From: Melampsora larici-populina 98AG31
Taxonomy: Eukaryota > Basidiomycota > Pucciniomycetes > Pucciniales > Melampsoraceae
Reading direction: 5' to 3'
DNA: 64,000 bases
Assembly: GCF_000204055.1 (NCBI RefSeq)
Contig: NW_006768766.1
Location: 1,024,706 to 1,088,705 of the forward strand
In this document: in pieces, positions 33,621 to 46,333 of the stretch
How the letters are laid out: each line of letters opens with the position of its first letter
Numbering within the stretch: position 1 is the first letter of the stretch
The notes under the pieces: generated by a model
Told to the model about the DNA's origin: nothing
What the model saw: the letters and a program-made list of their open reading frames with translations, nothing else
Database searches by the model: none
Program-made: the position numbers and the translations under genes

Positions 33621-33848
33621 ATCTGTTCAAAGCTTCATCATCTGATACACAAGCTAATTTGAATGTGCTTGTGCATGCTGGTTGACTCATAGGTTAGTTT
33701 CTTTTTGTGCTATGTTTTCTCTCTAGTTATGATTTCTTTATTGTTTGTGTGGCCTTTATGTGTTAAAGAAATACATGATCTGTTCAAAGCTTCATAATCT
33801 GATACACAAGGTAACTTAGATGTGCTTGTGCATCCTGGTTGACTCATA
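33621..33848. repeat. 71-bp direct repeat pair (family B)
   Basis: Copies at 33621-33691 and 33778-33848 (starting ATCTGTTCAAAGCTTCAT, ending GGTTGACTCATA), separated by 86 bp. The first copy is followed by GGTTAGTTTC. The layout and the shared TTGACTCATA end parallel family A at 17.8-18.1 kb. Confidence 0.75.
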
Positions 33849-34082
33849 TTACTAGTAATTGATATATGTGGTCTTTTGCACTTTGGGAATAATACTTATA
33901 ATAGTATTGAGTTATTTCTCTGGGGCCTTTATCTTTTTCTCAGTTATTGCAAAGTGGTCAGCAAGTGCCTTGTGCTGGTTTCTTTGAAGAAGACAGTCTT
34001 TGGGCAACTTCTACTAGTCATACATCAGTAGATTCTCCCTTCTTAGGTGTTATAAAGCTCTTGTCGAGCTTTAAATATTATA

Positions 34083-36240
34083 ACATACCTTCCGCTCCAG
34101 CAAGGTCACACTATCTTGATTTCCAAATGTGAGCTCCGTTGGTACATCCCCAAAATTCTCATTTCTCCACTGCTCAAAAATCACACTTATCAAACCCTCA
34201 TGTTCTGATAATGCAAGGAGGCCCAGGCTTGACATCTCCAATGGTCTGCTTTCAAATATTTATTACCTCATACAGTTATTAAAGTATCATGGTAAGACCA
34301 TCTGAGGATAACCCTGGGGTTGTACAAGAAATCACACCAGACTGCTGTGGCCAAAACCCAAATTTGGACAGAACAAGGCAACAAGAGCGGACCAAACCTT
34401 GAAATAGCTTCAGCCAAAGTTTTAGCAAAATATTAGTTTTGTAAAGCTATAAAGCTGTGATTTTCAGCAAGCCCACCTAGTTGACGCTGTGGCTGGAGCT
34501 GAACCATGTTCTTGGCATGATTGCAATCAAATCAAGCCAGCAAGCTTTGAATGAGACCACACATCTTGTACTCTAAAGCAGGCTCAGGCTATGAACCTCA
34601 AGGTGAATCAACAATTTATGTGATACATTGCTGCTTTAGTCTTGGTGTGATTACTTATGTTGTGAGGACTGGTTGTGAGGTTCGCTAAGAATGTTTTGAC
34701 CCATTCATCAAGGATGTTGTTGTGGTAATTAGGTTACATTGGTACTTTTTATTTTTTTCATGTGAGTATTTGTTAGGTTAATTTATCTCTTTTGTCTTAT
34801 TGGGTCAAGGATTTCTGGTTACATCATTTCAATTCAGAAGTTCATTTAGAATGAAGAAAGAAGACTAGTGAAATTCAAATTTGGGAAGAATTTTACAAAT
34901 AAGGATGTTACATGATTAGGATAGTAATGAAGATGTAAAATAGTTCTCTTTTGGGAATAAGTTGTATGAGACTTGAGCTTTTCTTTTTGTCTAATTTGTA
35001 ATGAATGTGTATGTGTGTCCGGGTCGTTTGTTGGTTAAATATAGTTACTACCATCACTCACCCAGATTCTTTTCCTTTACCAAAAAGAATCTGTAAGTGA
35101 TTTCATCATATACTTGTTTAACCTCATTAAAGTCTAATACATGTCTTTTCAACTTATAGTATTACTCAGTTTTTCCTTACACTTGTATCTCTTGATCTTG
35201 TACATCATTCCTGTTGCTTGTGCACAGGTTTGTCAGTTTTTCTCTTTCTCTATTTTGTGGGTTGTTAGTTTTGTCATCTGATTAGCTCTATTTAGCTTCT
35301 GTGGCTTGTTGCTGTACTCACACTTACCTGATTACCCCAGGTAATAGGTATGCAGAGTCTACTTGATCAAAAAGAATCTATTACTCAGTTTTTGCTTACA
35401 CTCATATCTCTTGATCTTGTATATCATTCCTGTTGCTTGTGCACAGGTTTATCATTTGATTAGCTCTATGTAGCTTCTGTGGCTTGTTGCGGTAGTCACA
35501 CTTACCGGATTACCCCAGGTTCCAATTTTATCCGGCAACACCACTTTTGCTCACTTGAGTGAATCAAATCTGATCTCCACAGATGTAACTCCTCAGGCTC
35601 AGAACAAAGCTGTCTTTAAAGTTTATGGTCTTGGAGTAAGAGCCTTGTTGGGACTGGACATGAACAATGTTCCTGGCATGATTTCATTCAAACCGAGGTA
35701 AAGTTATACCACTGCTTTCTTTTGCATCACTTAAGTGGGCAATCTTGGCATCTGCACTCCTTAACCACTGTGAACAAAATACTGGTACGTTTCTCATATC
35801 AGTTCTCATTGTCATGCAGTGGTTGCGGCTCCAAATGATTAATGCAGACATTTTGGTGTCAGGTTGTTAAGCAGGCCAGGCTCAGCCAATGCATTGTTGT
35901 TATGTTCCTCATAAAGTGCAAACTATATCTTGGTCATATCAATCATTAATGTAATGAAACCCTTTCTGAGGCACAGCATCAGAATGACATGTGCATGAAT
36001 TTGGCCCCAGATGCTCTTTTTGTGATAAAATAAGAACAACTCATGATAGTCAATTTTTGAGAGTGGTCCATTGGAGATAATGAGCCTGTGCTTCTTTTGT
36101 ATTATGAGCACATGGAGGTATGATAAGTATAATTCTTGAGGAACAGAGAAATGAGAAGTTTTGGCAATGTAGTACACCAACAGATCTCACGCTTAAAAAT
36201 CAAGATAATGTGTAAGCCTCTTGCTGGAGCAGAAGGTATG
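34083..36240. repeat. long-range imperfect inverted repeat arms
   Basis: Left arm about 34083-34168 (CATACCTTCCGCTCCAGCAA, then TATCTTGATTT and TTCTCATTTCTC) and right arm about 36145-36240 in reverse complement. They are clearly related but diverged. The 2 kb between carries another repeat pair and no supported gene. This may be a decayed foldback element or two copies of one repeat in opposite orientation. Confidence 0.55.
35161..35520. repeat. direct repeat pair (family C)
   Basis: Copy 1 is 35161-35343 and copy 2 is 35381-35520. Shared blocks include ATTACTCAGTTTTT, CATTCCTGTTGCTTGTGCAC and GATTACCCCAGGT. Copy 1 carries about 40 extra bases in the middle. Confidence 0.7.
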
Positions 36241-36245
36241 TGCCA

Positions 36246-36752
36246 GTGATAGGACTTATTAATGTTGCCGCCCAAGCAGTTGAGGCAGGGACTTACGGCT
36301 AAAGTCATAATTCTCAACTCACAACAGCAGAATTTTCAGCCTTTTTTCATTTTTGCCCATTACAAGGGTCTTAGACCTCAAATAATCACTCATCCAGCCA
36401 CTCATAGCTTCCTTAACATCTTGCACATCTCCTGCTGCTGGTATCAGATTGACACTGCCGGTAGATTCACTGCTATCTTGATTCCAGGGCACTATGTTTT
36501 GGCGGCTTCAAGTACGCCTTGAGGGGTCCTGTATTGAATTAAGTGTTACAGCTATAAGTTCTTACAACTCTTCTGAGTGAGTTTGATGAACAAAATGTCT
36601 GCTGAAAAGTGCATGGTGACATGTAGAAGTCTTAAGAGAAAACCATACCAGCTGCAAGCATGATTTTATGAAGTCTGTGACCCTCATAATTAAAAATTAA
36701 GGAAAACCACCCAAAAGTTCTGATGTTCTGTTGAAAACTATGACTTTAGCTG
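36246..36752. other. intergenic, nothing recognised
   Basis: No supported gene; a few short open frames only. Confidence 0.4.
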
Positions 36753-36755
36753 TAA

Positions 36756-37430
36756 GAGCACCCACTATGGGTGCGTTAACGAGGTGATTTAGCGTTACCG
36801 TAACGCTAAAATCCAGACAGGTCCACTACGGACCTGTTTTAGACATGCAGTCCGTACTGCTGCGTTAAATCTTGCACCCCGCGTGCTCATATCTACGCAA
36901 GCCTACAACTTGATTTATCGTACGATAATCGGTCAACAACTGCCTTTTCCAAAACATCAAATCCCAAACTCCACAATTCAAGACTTCAAATCTCAACGTT
37001 CAAACCTCGACACCTCAACTTCAAAGTTCAAACTTGAAAACTTATATAGTTTCCGAGCACGTTGAGTGCAGTCTTGATAAGTCTCGATCAATTCAGATTT
37101 GAGTGCGAGGAAGCGGAGGTGGTATGCGAGGTTTATCAAACAAGAAGTCAAGACTAGTTGATGTTATTATTGTTGTTCCTATTGCTATTTGAAGACTTCT
37201 GAGATAATTGATCTTTGGGAAATGATTATGAGGAATGTGATGATTCATTTCAAGATCATACCACTGTGGATCTGGTTGACTCACAGTGATTTATCGTTGG
37301 TAAATCAGGTTGTAAAGCAGCTCATAGTGGATTTTATCAGTTTACTAATTTAGTTGTTACACGCGTGATTAAATTTCCCGGTTGGGACCGCAAAATTTAC
37401 GATAAAACACGCCCACCATAGTGGGTGCTC
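36756..37430. mobile_element. PIF/Harbinger-like MITE (675 bp)
   Basis: Perfect 15-bp terminal inverted repeats (GAGCACCCACTATGG and its complement), extended imperfectly inward. They are flanked by TAA at 36753-36755 and 37431-37433. A 3-bp TWA duplication is the PIF/Harbinger hallmark. No transposase is encoded. Confidence 0.8.
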
Positions 37431-37453
37431 TAAGTCCCTCTCTCAACTATGTA

Positions 37454-37715
37454 CAGCCCTTTGCAGAATTGATGACTTTGGAAAAAGAGAAAACGCTTGA
37501 GTTTTCAAAAAAACCTGCGAGTTTTTTTCAAAAACTCATCGAGTTTTTCAAAAACTGAGCGAGCTCTTTTTCTTTTAGACTTACTGAGCCAGGTTTCCAA
37601 AAAAAACTCACTGACTTTTTGAAAAACTCAGCAGCTTTTTGACAAAACTCAAGGTTTTTTATTTGAAAACTCAATGTTTTTTTTTCTTCAAAGTCATCAA
37701 TTATGCAAAGGGCTG
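37454..37715. mobile_element. Tc1/mariner-like MITE (262 bp)
   Basis: Inverted ends CAGCCCTTTGCA plus AATTGATGACTTTG (one mismatch in 27), flanked by TA on both sides (37452-37453 and 37716-37717). The interior is built of AT-rich inverted repeats (GAGTTTTTCAAAAACTC). Non-coding. Superfamily is inferred from the TA duplication. Confidence 0.7.
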
Positions 37716-37718
37716 TAC

Positions 37719-38649
37719 TTGGATGACAACCAAAAAGACCCATGCTTGAAACAAAAAATCTTTAAAAACAGAAAAAAATCAGAAAAAAGGATTTTTCACA
37801 AGACATTTCAATTTTCAAAAAAATAATTAATTATTCATAACCTTCACCCCCCCAAAAGAATAAGAAATCATAGACATTTCAACCAAAGAAAAAACCAAAC
37901 CAACTTTTTTTCCACCAATGATTTTTTTGACTCTTCTATTATATGTAAATAAAGTACTACACTTTCAACGAAACCAAAACATGATTACAAAACCAAAACA
38001 CTGCGAAAAAAAAGAAAAAAAGTAATGGTTTAATTTTTTCAGTTCAAAAAATCAATTAAAGAAAAACTTTCAACTATTGCATTCACCTACAATGCACACC
38101 TCTTAAAATGTTGAAAATGTAAAATGTTTATAAAGTAAAGTAATTTTTTTCTTTGAAATCAGGCTTTCAATAAACTTTGTTATGACATACAAAGATAAAA
38201 AAAAACATATAACGCAAAAAAACACAAAAAACACACAACACACAGAACAAGCACAAACACAACACACAAATCATAAAGAATAAAGATAAACAAAGCAGTT
38301 TAAAAAAATTGTCTTCTAATATTCACAGAAAGAAAAAAAAACAATCACTTCAACAATTGATTTGATTTGATTTGATTTGATTTGATTTGATTTGAATGTA
38401 ACAGATTTTTTATGGTTTTTTTGCTTCTGATGAAAGTTTCCATTTAAAAAAACTCTTTTGATTTTTTTTTTCGTGATACAGAATATTGTTGAACAAAGAC
38501 TTTGTTATATATATATATATAATTTTGTTAAGAAAAAATCGAAACCCTTATTTGACTTCTACCAACACACACACACTTAAACACAGAAAAGATTGATTTA
38601 TACTAGAATCGAAATACGGTTTTTTTCTTTTTTTTTCTTTTAAGGAAAA
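37719..38649. repeat. AT-rich region with TTTGA and TA microsatellites
   Basis: Very AT-rich with long A and T runs. It includes a TTTGA pentamer run at 38357-38395 and a TA run at 38506-38521. It probably also holds the 3' untranslated region of the zinc-finger gene. Confidence 0.75.
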
Positions 38650-41078
38650 TCAAATCTCTAATTCGAAAGGTGCATCATCATCATTATACAAATCTCTTAA
38701 TCGGTTCTGATTCTGATTCTGATGAGTAGAATGATACCGATCTTGTTGAGGATGAGAATGAAGAGAGGATTCAAAACTTTCTTCTTCTTCTGTAGCTCGA
38801 TAAGCATCAAATCCAAAACTAACATTCCTACTCAAAGGTGAACTATTCGTATATAACGGTCTACCAATCGCTGTACTACTGTTACTGATCCCATTAAATG
38901 CAGTAGTAGTAGTCGAATGACTAGAAGAATTCAACCCTGCAAGTCGTTGGGATAGAGCTGAAGGCATTCGTAAGTTGTTTCCATTGAATTCATCAGAACT
39001 TTTTAAGGATGGATTGAAATATGTCGAAGTGGTGGTCGTGCCAAAAGTTGAATTAGATGCAGGAGGTGACACCGTTCCATCCCGACCGAATGGATCATGA
39101 CCATTAGCAAAACCAGAGATGATACTGTTACTTGAAGGAGAACAGGAAGGGGTCAGACCAGTATGTAAAGGTGGTTGGAAGTGTAATCTAGATAAACCAG
39201 CAGCAAGTCCTTGAGGTAAACTACTACCCGGTTCATGACCATAGATTTGATTATCTTGTCTAGAAGATGAGATTAGAGAAGGTGAAAGGGTTTGAGTGTG
39301 TTGATTGATTTCTACATTTTGATGAACCGTTTGCCAGCTGTCCATGTTATGGGATGGTGGAATGTATGAAGATGATAACTGAGTATGACCTTGACCTCGA
39401 AGCGTCGAAGCTGATGTTTCTCTCTGATGAGCAAGCATCAAGTTAGGTGGAGATCTACTACAAACTGACAAGCTAGGTAAAGGTGAAACAGAAAGTGATG
39501 GAGGATCCTGAAGAACGATAGCCGGTCGAGGAAGTCCAGATAAGGACTTGTTGATAGGATGATCAACAGGCACCGATTGAGAAAACAATTGATGAGTATG
39601 TTTTCGTAAGTGTTGACGCTGTCGTTCTTCAGGTGTCAAAAGAGAATGTAAGGAAGACGGCAAAAGCTCGGTGACATCGTCTTCAGCGTCCAAATGGTTC
39701 CAAATCGTACCGTCATCTGAATGAGGATGATTATTTGCAAACGAAGGTTGACGAGGACTAGCACCAACGGACGGAGCACGTTTTGGGAAACCATCCTCTG
39801 AACTGAAGGATCCAGACCTAGGAAGGAAAACGCTTCGAGAACCAGGTGCTGAGAAGGGTGAGCCGTAGCCAAAGGGGCTCGGACTCTGATCACGAGGTCG
39901 AGCAGGACTTCTGGCAATAGAGATCCGAGGTTGAGCTGGTGAGACAGGACGAGAGTTGTAGGCGTAAGAAGGGTGATCACCAAAGACATCGGTAGTCAGA
40001 TGAGTTTGAATAGGAGAAGGAACGGCCACTGGATAGTTGGCCGGATGAGCATGCTGGGGGGAAAGCGGATAACCAAGATGATGAGATCGAAGGCTAGGGT
40101 GAGTGAAATCATCTGGTAGACCAAATTCGAGTTCATCGGTTAGATTAGGAGTCTGATCGCCATCGAAATCAGAGAGTAGATGAGAATGTAAGTTGATTGA
40201 GTTGAGATGCGAATGGTTGGAATGAACAGGATCCGATTGACCATAATCACTAGGATCGGTTGAATCAGAGTGAGCATTAGCTGAATGTTGATTGTGATGA
40301 AAGCTCAAATCGTGAGGTGAACCCGAGAGCGGATGATGTTCGTTTGCGTTTGCTAGTACAGTATTGATAGGAGCAGCAGCTTCACGAGCAGCAGCTTGAG
40401 CAGCACGCTTGTTTTTTCGATCCATCGACATGGGTTGACCAGGAAGGATGTGAGCCTGAAGATAGATATAGAAAAGATAATAGCAGAAACCCAAAAGACA
40501 AAAAGTTAAGTGTGATCCGAAAAGAAAGATAGCATAGATAAGGATAATTGAAGAGACGTACAAGAGCACATTTGTGTGCAAAACGACAATTGCCTTTGAC
40601 AAACCATTGACAGACCGGTTTACCTTGACCTACCTCTGGTAGATTATGAGAAAATTGACAAGCACTACCAGCGGAGCAATTACCAGCCTATAGATAAGAA
40701 CCAAAACAAACATAAGTTTAAATCAAGAATAGATTAGAATTGAGTCAATATGAATGAATGTTAAAAGATTGATACCTTGTAAAACTTGCAAATGACATGA
40801 GAAACCTTTGAACCTGGTTTTTTACTCGATTCCGTTAAAGCAGATTGAGGAGAAGATTTAGTAGTAGGAGTTTTAGGTGCAGGAGACCAAGGAGAGGAAG
40901 GAGGATCTTTAGGAGAGTTGAGTGGTTGATCTTGACGATGTTGATGTTTATGTTTTTGAATGAGTAACTTTTCTGGAGTGACAAAAGAAGTTCTTCTAGA
41001 CTTGTTTTTATGATCAAGTTGATCATTGACCATATTTGAATCCACCAAAGCCGGTGAAGGAGATTGAAGAGTGGTCAT
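38650..41078 (-). CDS. tandem CCCH zinc-finger protein (744 aa)
   Basis: Exons 41078-40776 (101 codons), 40687-40562 (42 codons) and 40455-38650 (601 codons plus stop), both introns GT..AG and in phase 0. Two C-x7-C-x5-C-x3-H fingers are each assembled across an exon junction: CKFYKAGNCSAGSACQFSH (exons 1-2) and CQWFVKGNCRFAHKCALAH (exons 2-3). This arrangement resembles the fungal Lee1/Cps3 group of presumed RNA-binding proteins. I infer binding of AU-rich or structured RNA from the family only. A short Ala/Arg-rich helix (KNKRAAQAAAREAAAP) follows, and then a long low-complexity Ser/Pro/His/Asn tail with many Ser-Pro sites, ending DDDAPFELEI. No enzymatic domain. The first 70 residues are Ser/Pro/Lys-rich and disordered. 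Confidence 0.88.
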
Positions 41079-42640
41079 GAAGCACTATATAGAAAGTGAT
41101 GAAGAATGAGAAAGATTCTTTAGGGATCTGTGATTGATTTGATTGATGAGAAGTTAAAGATCAAAACCTCGAATTGAACTTTTTTGAAGAAAGGAACCAA
41201 TCAACACTCAACACTCAACACCAAAGAGAGGAAGGAAGAGCTTTTAATGATGAAGGAAATACGAAAACTGTAAACCAAATTAAAAAAAAAAAAGATTCAA
41301 ATCCAAAATACAGATCAAATTATGACATGACAGCTTATCTATGTACACTTAACCATCACTTAATACATATCTAGCACTCAGCACTCAGGAGACAGAGTCA
41401 GAGACAAGGAGAAAAAGGAACGAAGATGGTCATCAAGATACAAAACAGTCAGCTGATTATGTCATCGATCAATTCTCATCTTTATAGTAGTTCATCTTCA
41501 TCTTCATCCAAACAGTTTTCAGTTGATCATGAAAGAAACTCACTGACCAATCCGTAAATTCTTCATCGAATCACTAATTTTCTATTTCGATTTCTTTTAC
41601 TTTCTTTCAATCGAATTGACTGATTGATTTCTTGGTTCACATTCATCATCTGAACTTGACTAAAATAACAAACATCAAGATCATATGACTCTAGCTATCT
41701 ACTATATCGCGGTGATACCGCATATCCTTTTAATTCACATCTTCCCTTTGGATTTACTCCTCCCTTTTCATCTTGGGGTGATATTCGATCAAAGCTTTCT
41801 ACAACATACTTTGATACGGTCCCGGATCGATCACCATTTTTTTGGTAAACGATCATGGATTTCATCATGTCTTTTGTTTTTGGTGAAATTTTACTATCTT
41901 AGGCTATCCTCAAATATACGGCTTGTTGAACCGTGTGTTAGGTTGGTCCAAGTTGTTTTAACCTGCGAATTGGTAACAGAGCGGTACATGTTTACCAGTC
42001 CTAAAGATCCTCACTTTTCTCTTTCTATCAATTAAAGTTTAACGTTTCTTATGAAAAGAAATCAAGAACTTTCTGATCCTAGAATCTCTACAGCACCAAA
42101 TGTAGTAGAGACCAACAAGAGGGCGCTTTATTTCCTGTGTCATCAACTCAAGATTATTTACATGTATGCGATATCTCATCGTGTTCAAAAGAGATTTAAC
42201 AAGATCTTTCTTTTCCCGTCACTTAGAACTTGGAATATCTTATCAACAAATTTCACCTTTGATTCTGATGCAGTGGAGTTTGAAGTGCGCTTTATATCCT
42301 GTGTCGTTTCAACGTGTTCCAACTTAATTTAGATAGTCATAGAATTCAATGAGATAAATGAATAATTTTCAAGGATTTTGTTAGACTCAGACCATTTACA
42401 CCGCAGTGAGGATTTTCATCTCGACTGATTTCCATACGAACGATGGGGATCTTACTCGCGAAAAAGTTTAAGCCCTGAAGATGTTTCTGACTGGATTTTT
42501 TGACACAGGTTTGCATTGAATTATCACACATCCGAACTGACGATTCAGGTGAACGGGTGGAGATATGGAACCAACGTTTAGATGGACTGATGAAGATATG
42601 CTCTGTAGTTTGGATGGAGTGGTTAAGGTTCATAGGCCGC
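41079..42640. other. intergenic between zinc-finger gene and copy 3 unit
   Basis: Contains the divergent upstream regions of both neighbours. Several open frames near 41.7-42.6 kb have no recognisable features. Confidence 0.4.
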
Positions 42641-43075
42641 TATGCAGTCTCTGTGTATGCGTCGTGATACGAAATTGAATCCGAATCGTGAAAGAAAGAT
42701 GGGTTCAAGCCTGGATGAATGTTTCTATAAAGTCAGTCAAGCTCATCGTTTATCAATCTGATCGTTTCCAGTAGGATTTGTGAAATAAGATGAAGTGCTG
42801 ATTTCACATCAGTTTGTGACCTGGATTATTTTCTTTCGTAGTGGTCTTCTTTGCAATACTCGTATCATTAGCTTCTTCCTTTCATTGTTTGTTATTAAGA
42901 TTAGTGGTCTTATGGAGCATTCACGAGCGGTTTTAGTTGCCTGAAAGCGATATTCTTTATCAAACTGGGTCAAGGAGACGAATTGCAAGCTGATGCACTA
43001 GGAACAAGGCCGCGAAGTAAAATCAAAGAGAAATCAAAGGCAGTGCTCGATTGCAATTCGTACGCAAGCAGATCG

Positions 43076-43083
43076 TATAAATA
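43076..43083 (+). promoter_or_regulatory. TATA box, copy 3
   Basis: TATAAATA 272 bp before the ATG, in the shared promoter block. Confidence 0.7.
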
Positions 43084-43347
43084 CACGTCGTTTTCTCTCA
43101 TTCGCGATAATTCCTCATCACAAATATTGTTGACTTCCCTCAATTTATCAGATTTCCATCCATTCCAAATTCCTAAAGATTTTTATCTTTCAAAGAACTT
43201 ATTCATCTTAGCCTTAAAACTTCTATCACCTCATCACTTCATTGATCATCGCGCTTTTGTGTTTCTTTGAATCTCAATTGTCACAGTCAACTATCAAGAT
43301 CTTAAATCCTCTCCATTCTTAAATCTCTTAAACGTATCTCATCAAAG

Positions 43348-44823
43348 ATGTCTTACTGTTCAAACTCGTCTTTGGCCTTTGGCCTCAACTTATTACGTAT
43401 CGTCAAGAGCGCCATCACTCGTACTCACGTAAGTCCCGACAGTAAGCTTGTTCCATGTATCCTAACTGTCGCGATGAAATCAATTGCGGTCAATAAGGTA
43501 TGTTCTTTTTATCTCCATTGTGGATCGTCTTTATCTTTACTGATGTTTGGTTTGTTTTAGACTTCCTTTGTGACTGTTACTAGATATGAAGTTAGAAGTT
43601 TGAGGTGTGAACCTCTGACTTCACCTTTTGTACTTCAACCTCGGCTTTTGGTCACAGAGCAGAGATCAGCGGACTGTGAAACTCTAGTCCATTCAGTATC
43701 TTTCGAAGACGAACTCACCGTCACATCCTTGAAAATTGAAGAACCTTCCGATGAAACTCTCAGTCCTCTTAAGAATGATTCTCTTTTGCAATCGATCTTA
43801 TCACCGACCATCCTCCTCGAAGCCACACCTGGACCGGTTGAAGCTCAGCCCAAACAAGCACCCACAACCTTCAGCTCAATTTCTGCCCCGTCACCATTTC
43901 TGGCTTTCTTAGAAGCTTCTCACCTTGAAGCATCAAACAGGTTACTAGCAGAAAAATCAAGATCGGCAACTTTAGACTTAGGATGCTCTCAATTCAACTC
44001 TGCTTACTACCGAAGACATCTTCCTCCAACCCTGCCTGAATTGTCTACCAGCAAGAAATCAAAGAAATCTTTTTGCTGGAGAACCACATTAGATGAAATC
44101 ATGAAGGAGTCAGGCGAAGAATGTGATGAAAGCTTGGATGAGCTCGTTGAAGAAAGTGGTACCAAATCAAATCAAGACATCACCGAATCTTCCACCTCAT
44201 CTCCTTCTCATTCGCGGTCCTCGAGTGTTTCTTCGTACACTACTTGTATTGGATCGCCAGTTCTTACCTCCATCACATCATTCGGGAAGCTTCAACAAAA
44301 AGACACTTCAACAACAATCACTATTCAAGAGCCCCTTTTCAATCATCCTGGTGTTACTCCAATACGCCCATCACCCTCGTCTTTCTCATCTTGTAAACAA
44401 ACTTCATTCCTTGATTTCATACAATCATCGAACCAGGAGATGATCAACCGGATGGAAAAAGAAAAAATCGAAAATTCGACTCTGGACGTTGGGTGTTCGC
44501 AGTATAACTCAGCTTATTATAGACGACGTCTTCCTCCAAGTCTTCCGCCATTAAAATCCAACAAAACATTTTGCTGGAGATCAAAATTGGATCAAATAAT
44601 GAGAGAAGAAGAGTTTGAGGATATATCAGTTGAGATAGTTGATCAGAGTACCACCAAACCTACAGTGATCTGTCTTCCTTCTATCTACACCTCCTCTTCT
44701 CATGTCCGCTCTTCAAGCTTCTCTTCTGATATCACAGTGGTTGACACCTCCACTTTGGTTTCTTTCCCAAAAGAGACTGGTCTATCACCATCTACTGTAG
44801 AAATTTCATTTTGTTTAGTGTGA
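43348..44823 (+). CDS. tandem family copy 3 (470 aa, unrecognised)
   Basis: Exons 43348-43497 (50 codons, MSYCSNSSLAFGLNLLR...) and 43561-44823, intron 63 nt. Closest in appearance to copy 2: both have RYEVRSLRCEPL, then TEQRSADCETLVHSVSFEDE. Module 1 is FLAFLEASHLEASNRLLAEK to WRTTLDEIMKESGEE. Module 2 has the variants CSQYNSAYYRRRLPPS and FCWRSKLDQIMREEEFED. Ser-rich tails SHSRSSSVSSYTTCIGSP and SHVRSSSFSSDITVVDTSTL follow modules 1 and 2. The frame is intact. Confidence 0.88.
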
Positions 44824-46075
44824 TCACATTGATCATGATTGTGTAGCATTGGTGTTTTTCTTATCTCTCTAAGCTTTTCAATCTCGTCATGTAATAATTG
44901 AAAATTTGTAAATAGTTTTTGTGACCTCTTTTGAAAATGCAACATATCACTTGTTACTTGAATTTTTCAGATCCATGATCACTCATCCACTTGAACATTG
45001 CTTTAAGGTTTACTTTCGGACTGCGCTTTGTGTGGGTTTGACACACTTTTAACCTTGCCTTACTTACATTTCTTTCTTACTTTCTATACATCGTCAAAAG
45101 AAACAAAAAAGGACATCAACTTGAAAGTTGATAGTCGTATGGTAACGCAGGTATAGGTTTTGGTGTAACTTTGAGCATATGTTTAAGCAACTCGATTGCT
45201 TTTGTTATATCAAAGATCCTTACTTGTTTTGCCAACTAAAGTTTGTGATTCTTGTGAACAAATCACTTTAGAATAGAGTGCAGCATGCTTTATGCTTCGA
45301 GTCTCAAGGTAAATAACCAGATTGACACATAACATTCAGGTATTCTATTGATCCGTGAGACCAATAATTGCAGTTGAAGATCTCGAGGTGGCAGAGGTGA
45401 AGATTTCCACCTGGACCGATCTGCATTAAGGGTGGAGAGTAACGTCGCCCTAAAAGTGATTGCCTAGGATTTTTCAGTGTTTGTATTGATCGGCGACATA
45501 GAGTCGAAATCGACAGTGCTCCTGTGCGTTTATCACAAATCTTGGCAAAGATTTGTCATTGCACGGTAGACTGAAATATATCGTTGGGCCTACAAGTCTG
45601 CAGGACGCTTGATGTCATTAGGTCCACCGTGCAGTGAATGATGTCTTTGTGTATGCGTCATGATACGAATTAGAACACGGATTGTGAAAGAAAGATGCGT
45701 TGAAACCTGGATTCATGTTCCTGTGGAGCTGGCTCAGCTTGTCTTTTATCACGCTGAGGATTTGTATGGGCTTTGTGAAAAAGGATCAAGCAACTACGAG
45801 CACATTTCACGTCAGTTGTGGCCTGGAAAGGCTTGAAGGCGTCTCCTTTGGAATACTGGGGCTATGAGATTATCACTTTCAGTGTATTTCATCAAGATTA
45901 GTGGTCTCTTGTAACATTCACGCGCGAGTTTGTGCGCCTGAAAGCACACGATTCTACCTCAGACTGGGTCAACACGTCTAATCACAAGCTGATGCGTCAG
46001 GAACAAGGAGACGAATCCAAAGTCAAGGTGGAGGCAAAGACCGCGCTTGATTGCCATTCGTACGCAAGCAAATCG

Positions 46076-46083
46076 TATAAATA
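46076..46083 (+). promoter_or_regulatory. TATA box, copy 4
   Basis: TATAAATA 258 bp before the ATG, in the shared promoter block. Confidence 0.7.
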
Positions 46084-46333
46084 GACGTCGCTTTCTCCCA
46101 TTCTCGATACTTCCTCATCACAACTATTGTTGACTACCCCCACTTTATCACATTTCCACCCATCCAAATTCCTGAATTTTCAAACGCCTATCCATCTTAG
46201 CCTTAAAGATTTCATCACATCATCACATCCCTTATCGTTGCGCTTTTGTGTTTCTTTGAATCTTCAACCATCAACATCTCTTCTACCTTTGATCTTCTCC
46301 AATATCGAATCTCATAAACATATCTCATCAAAG

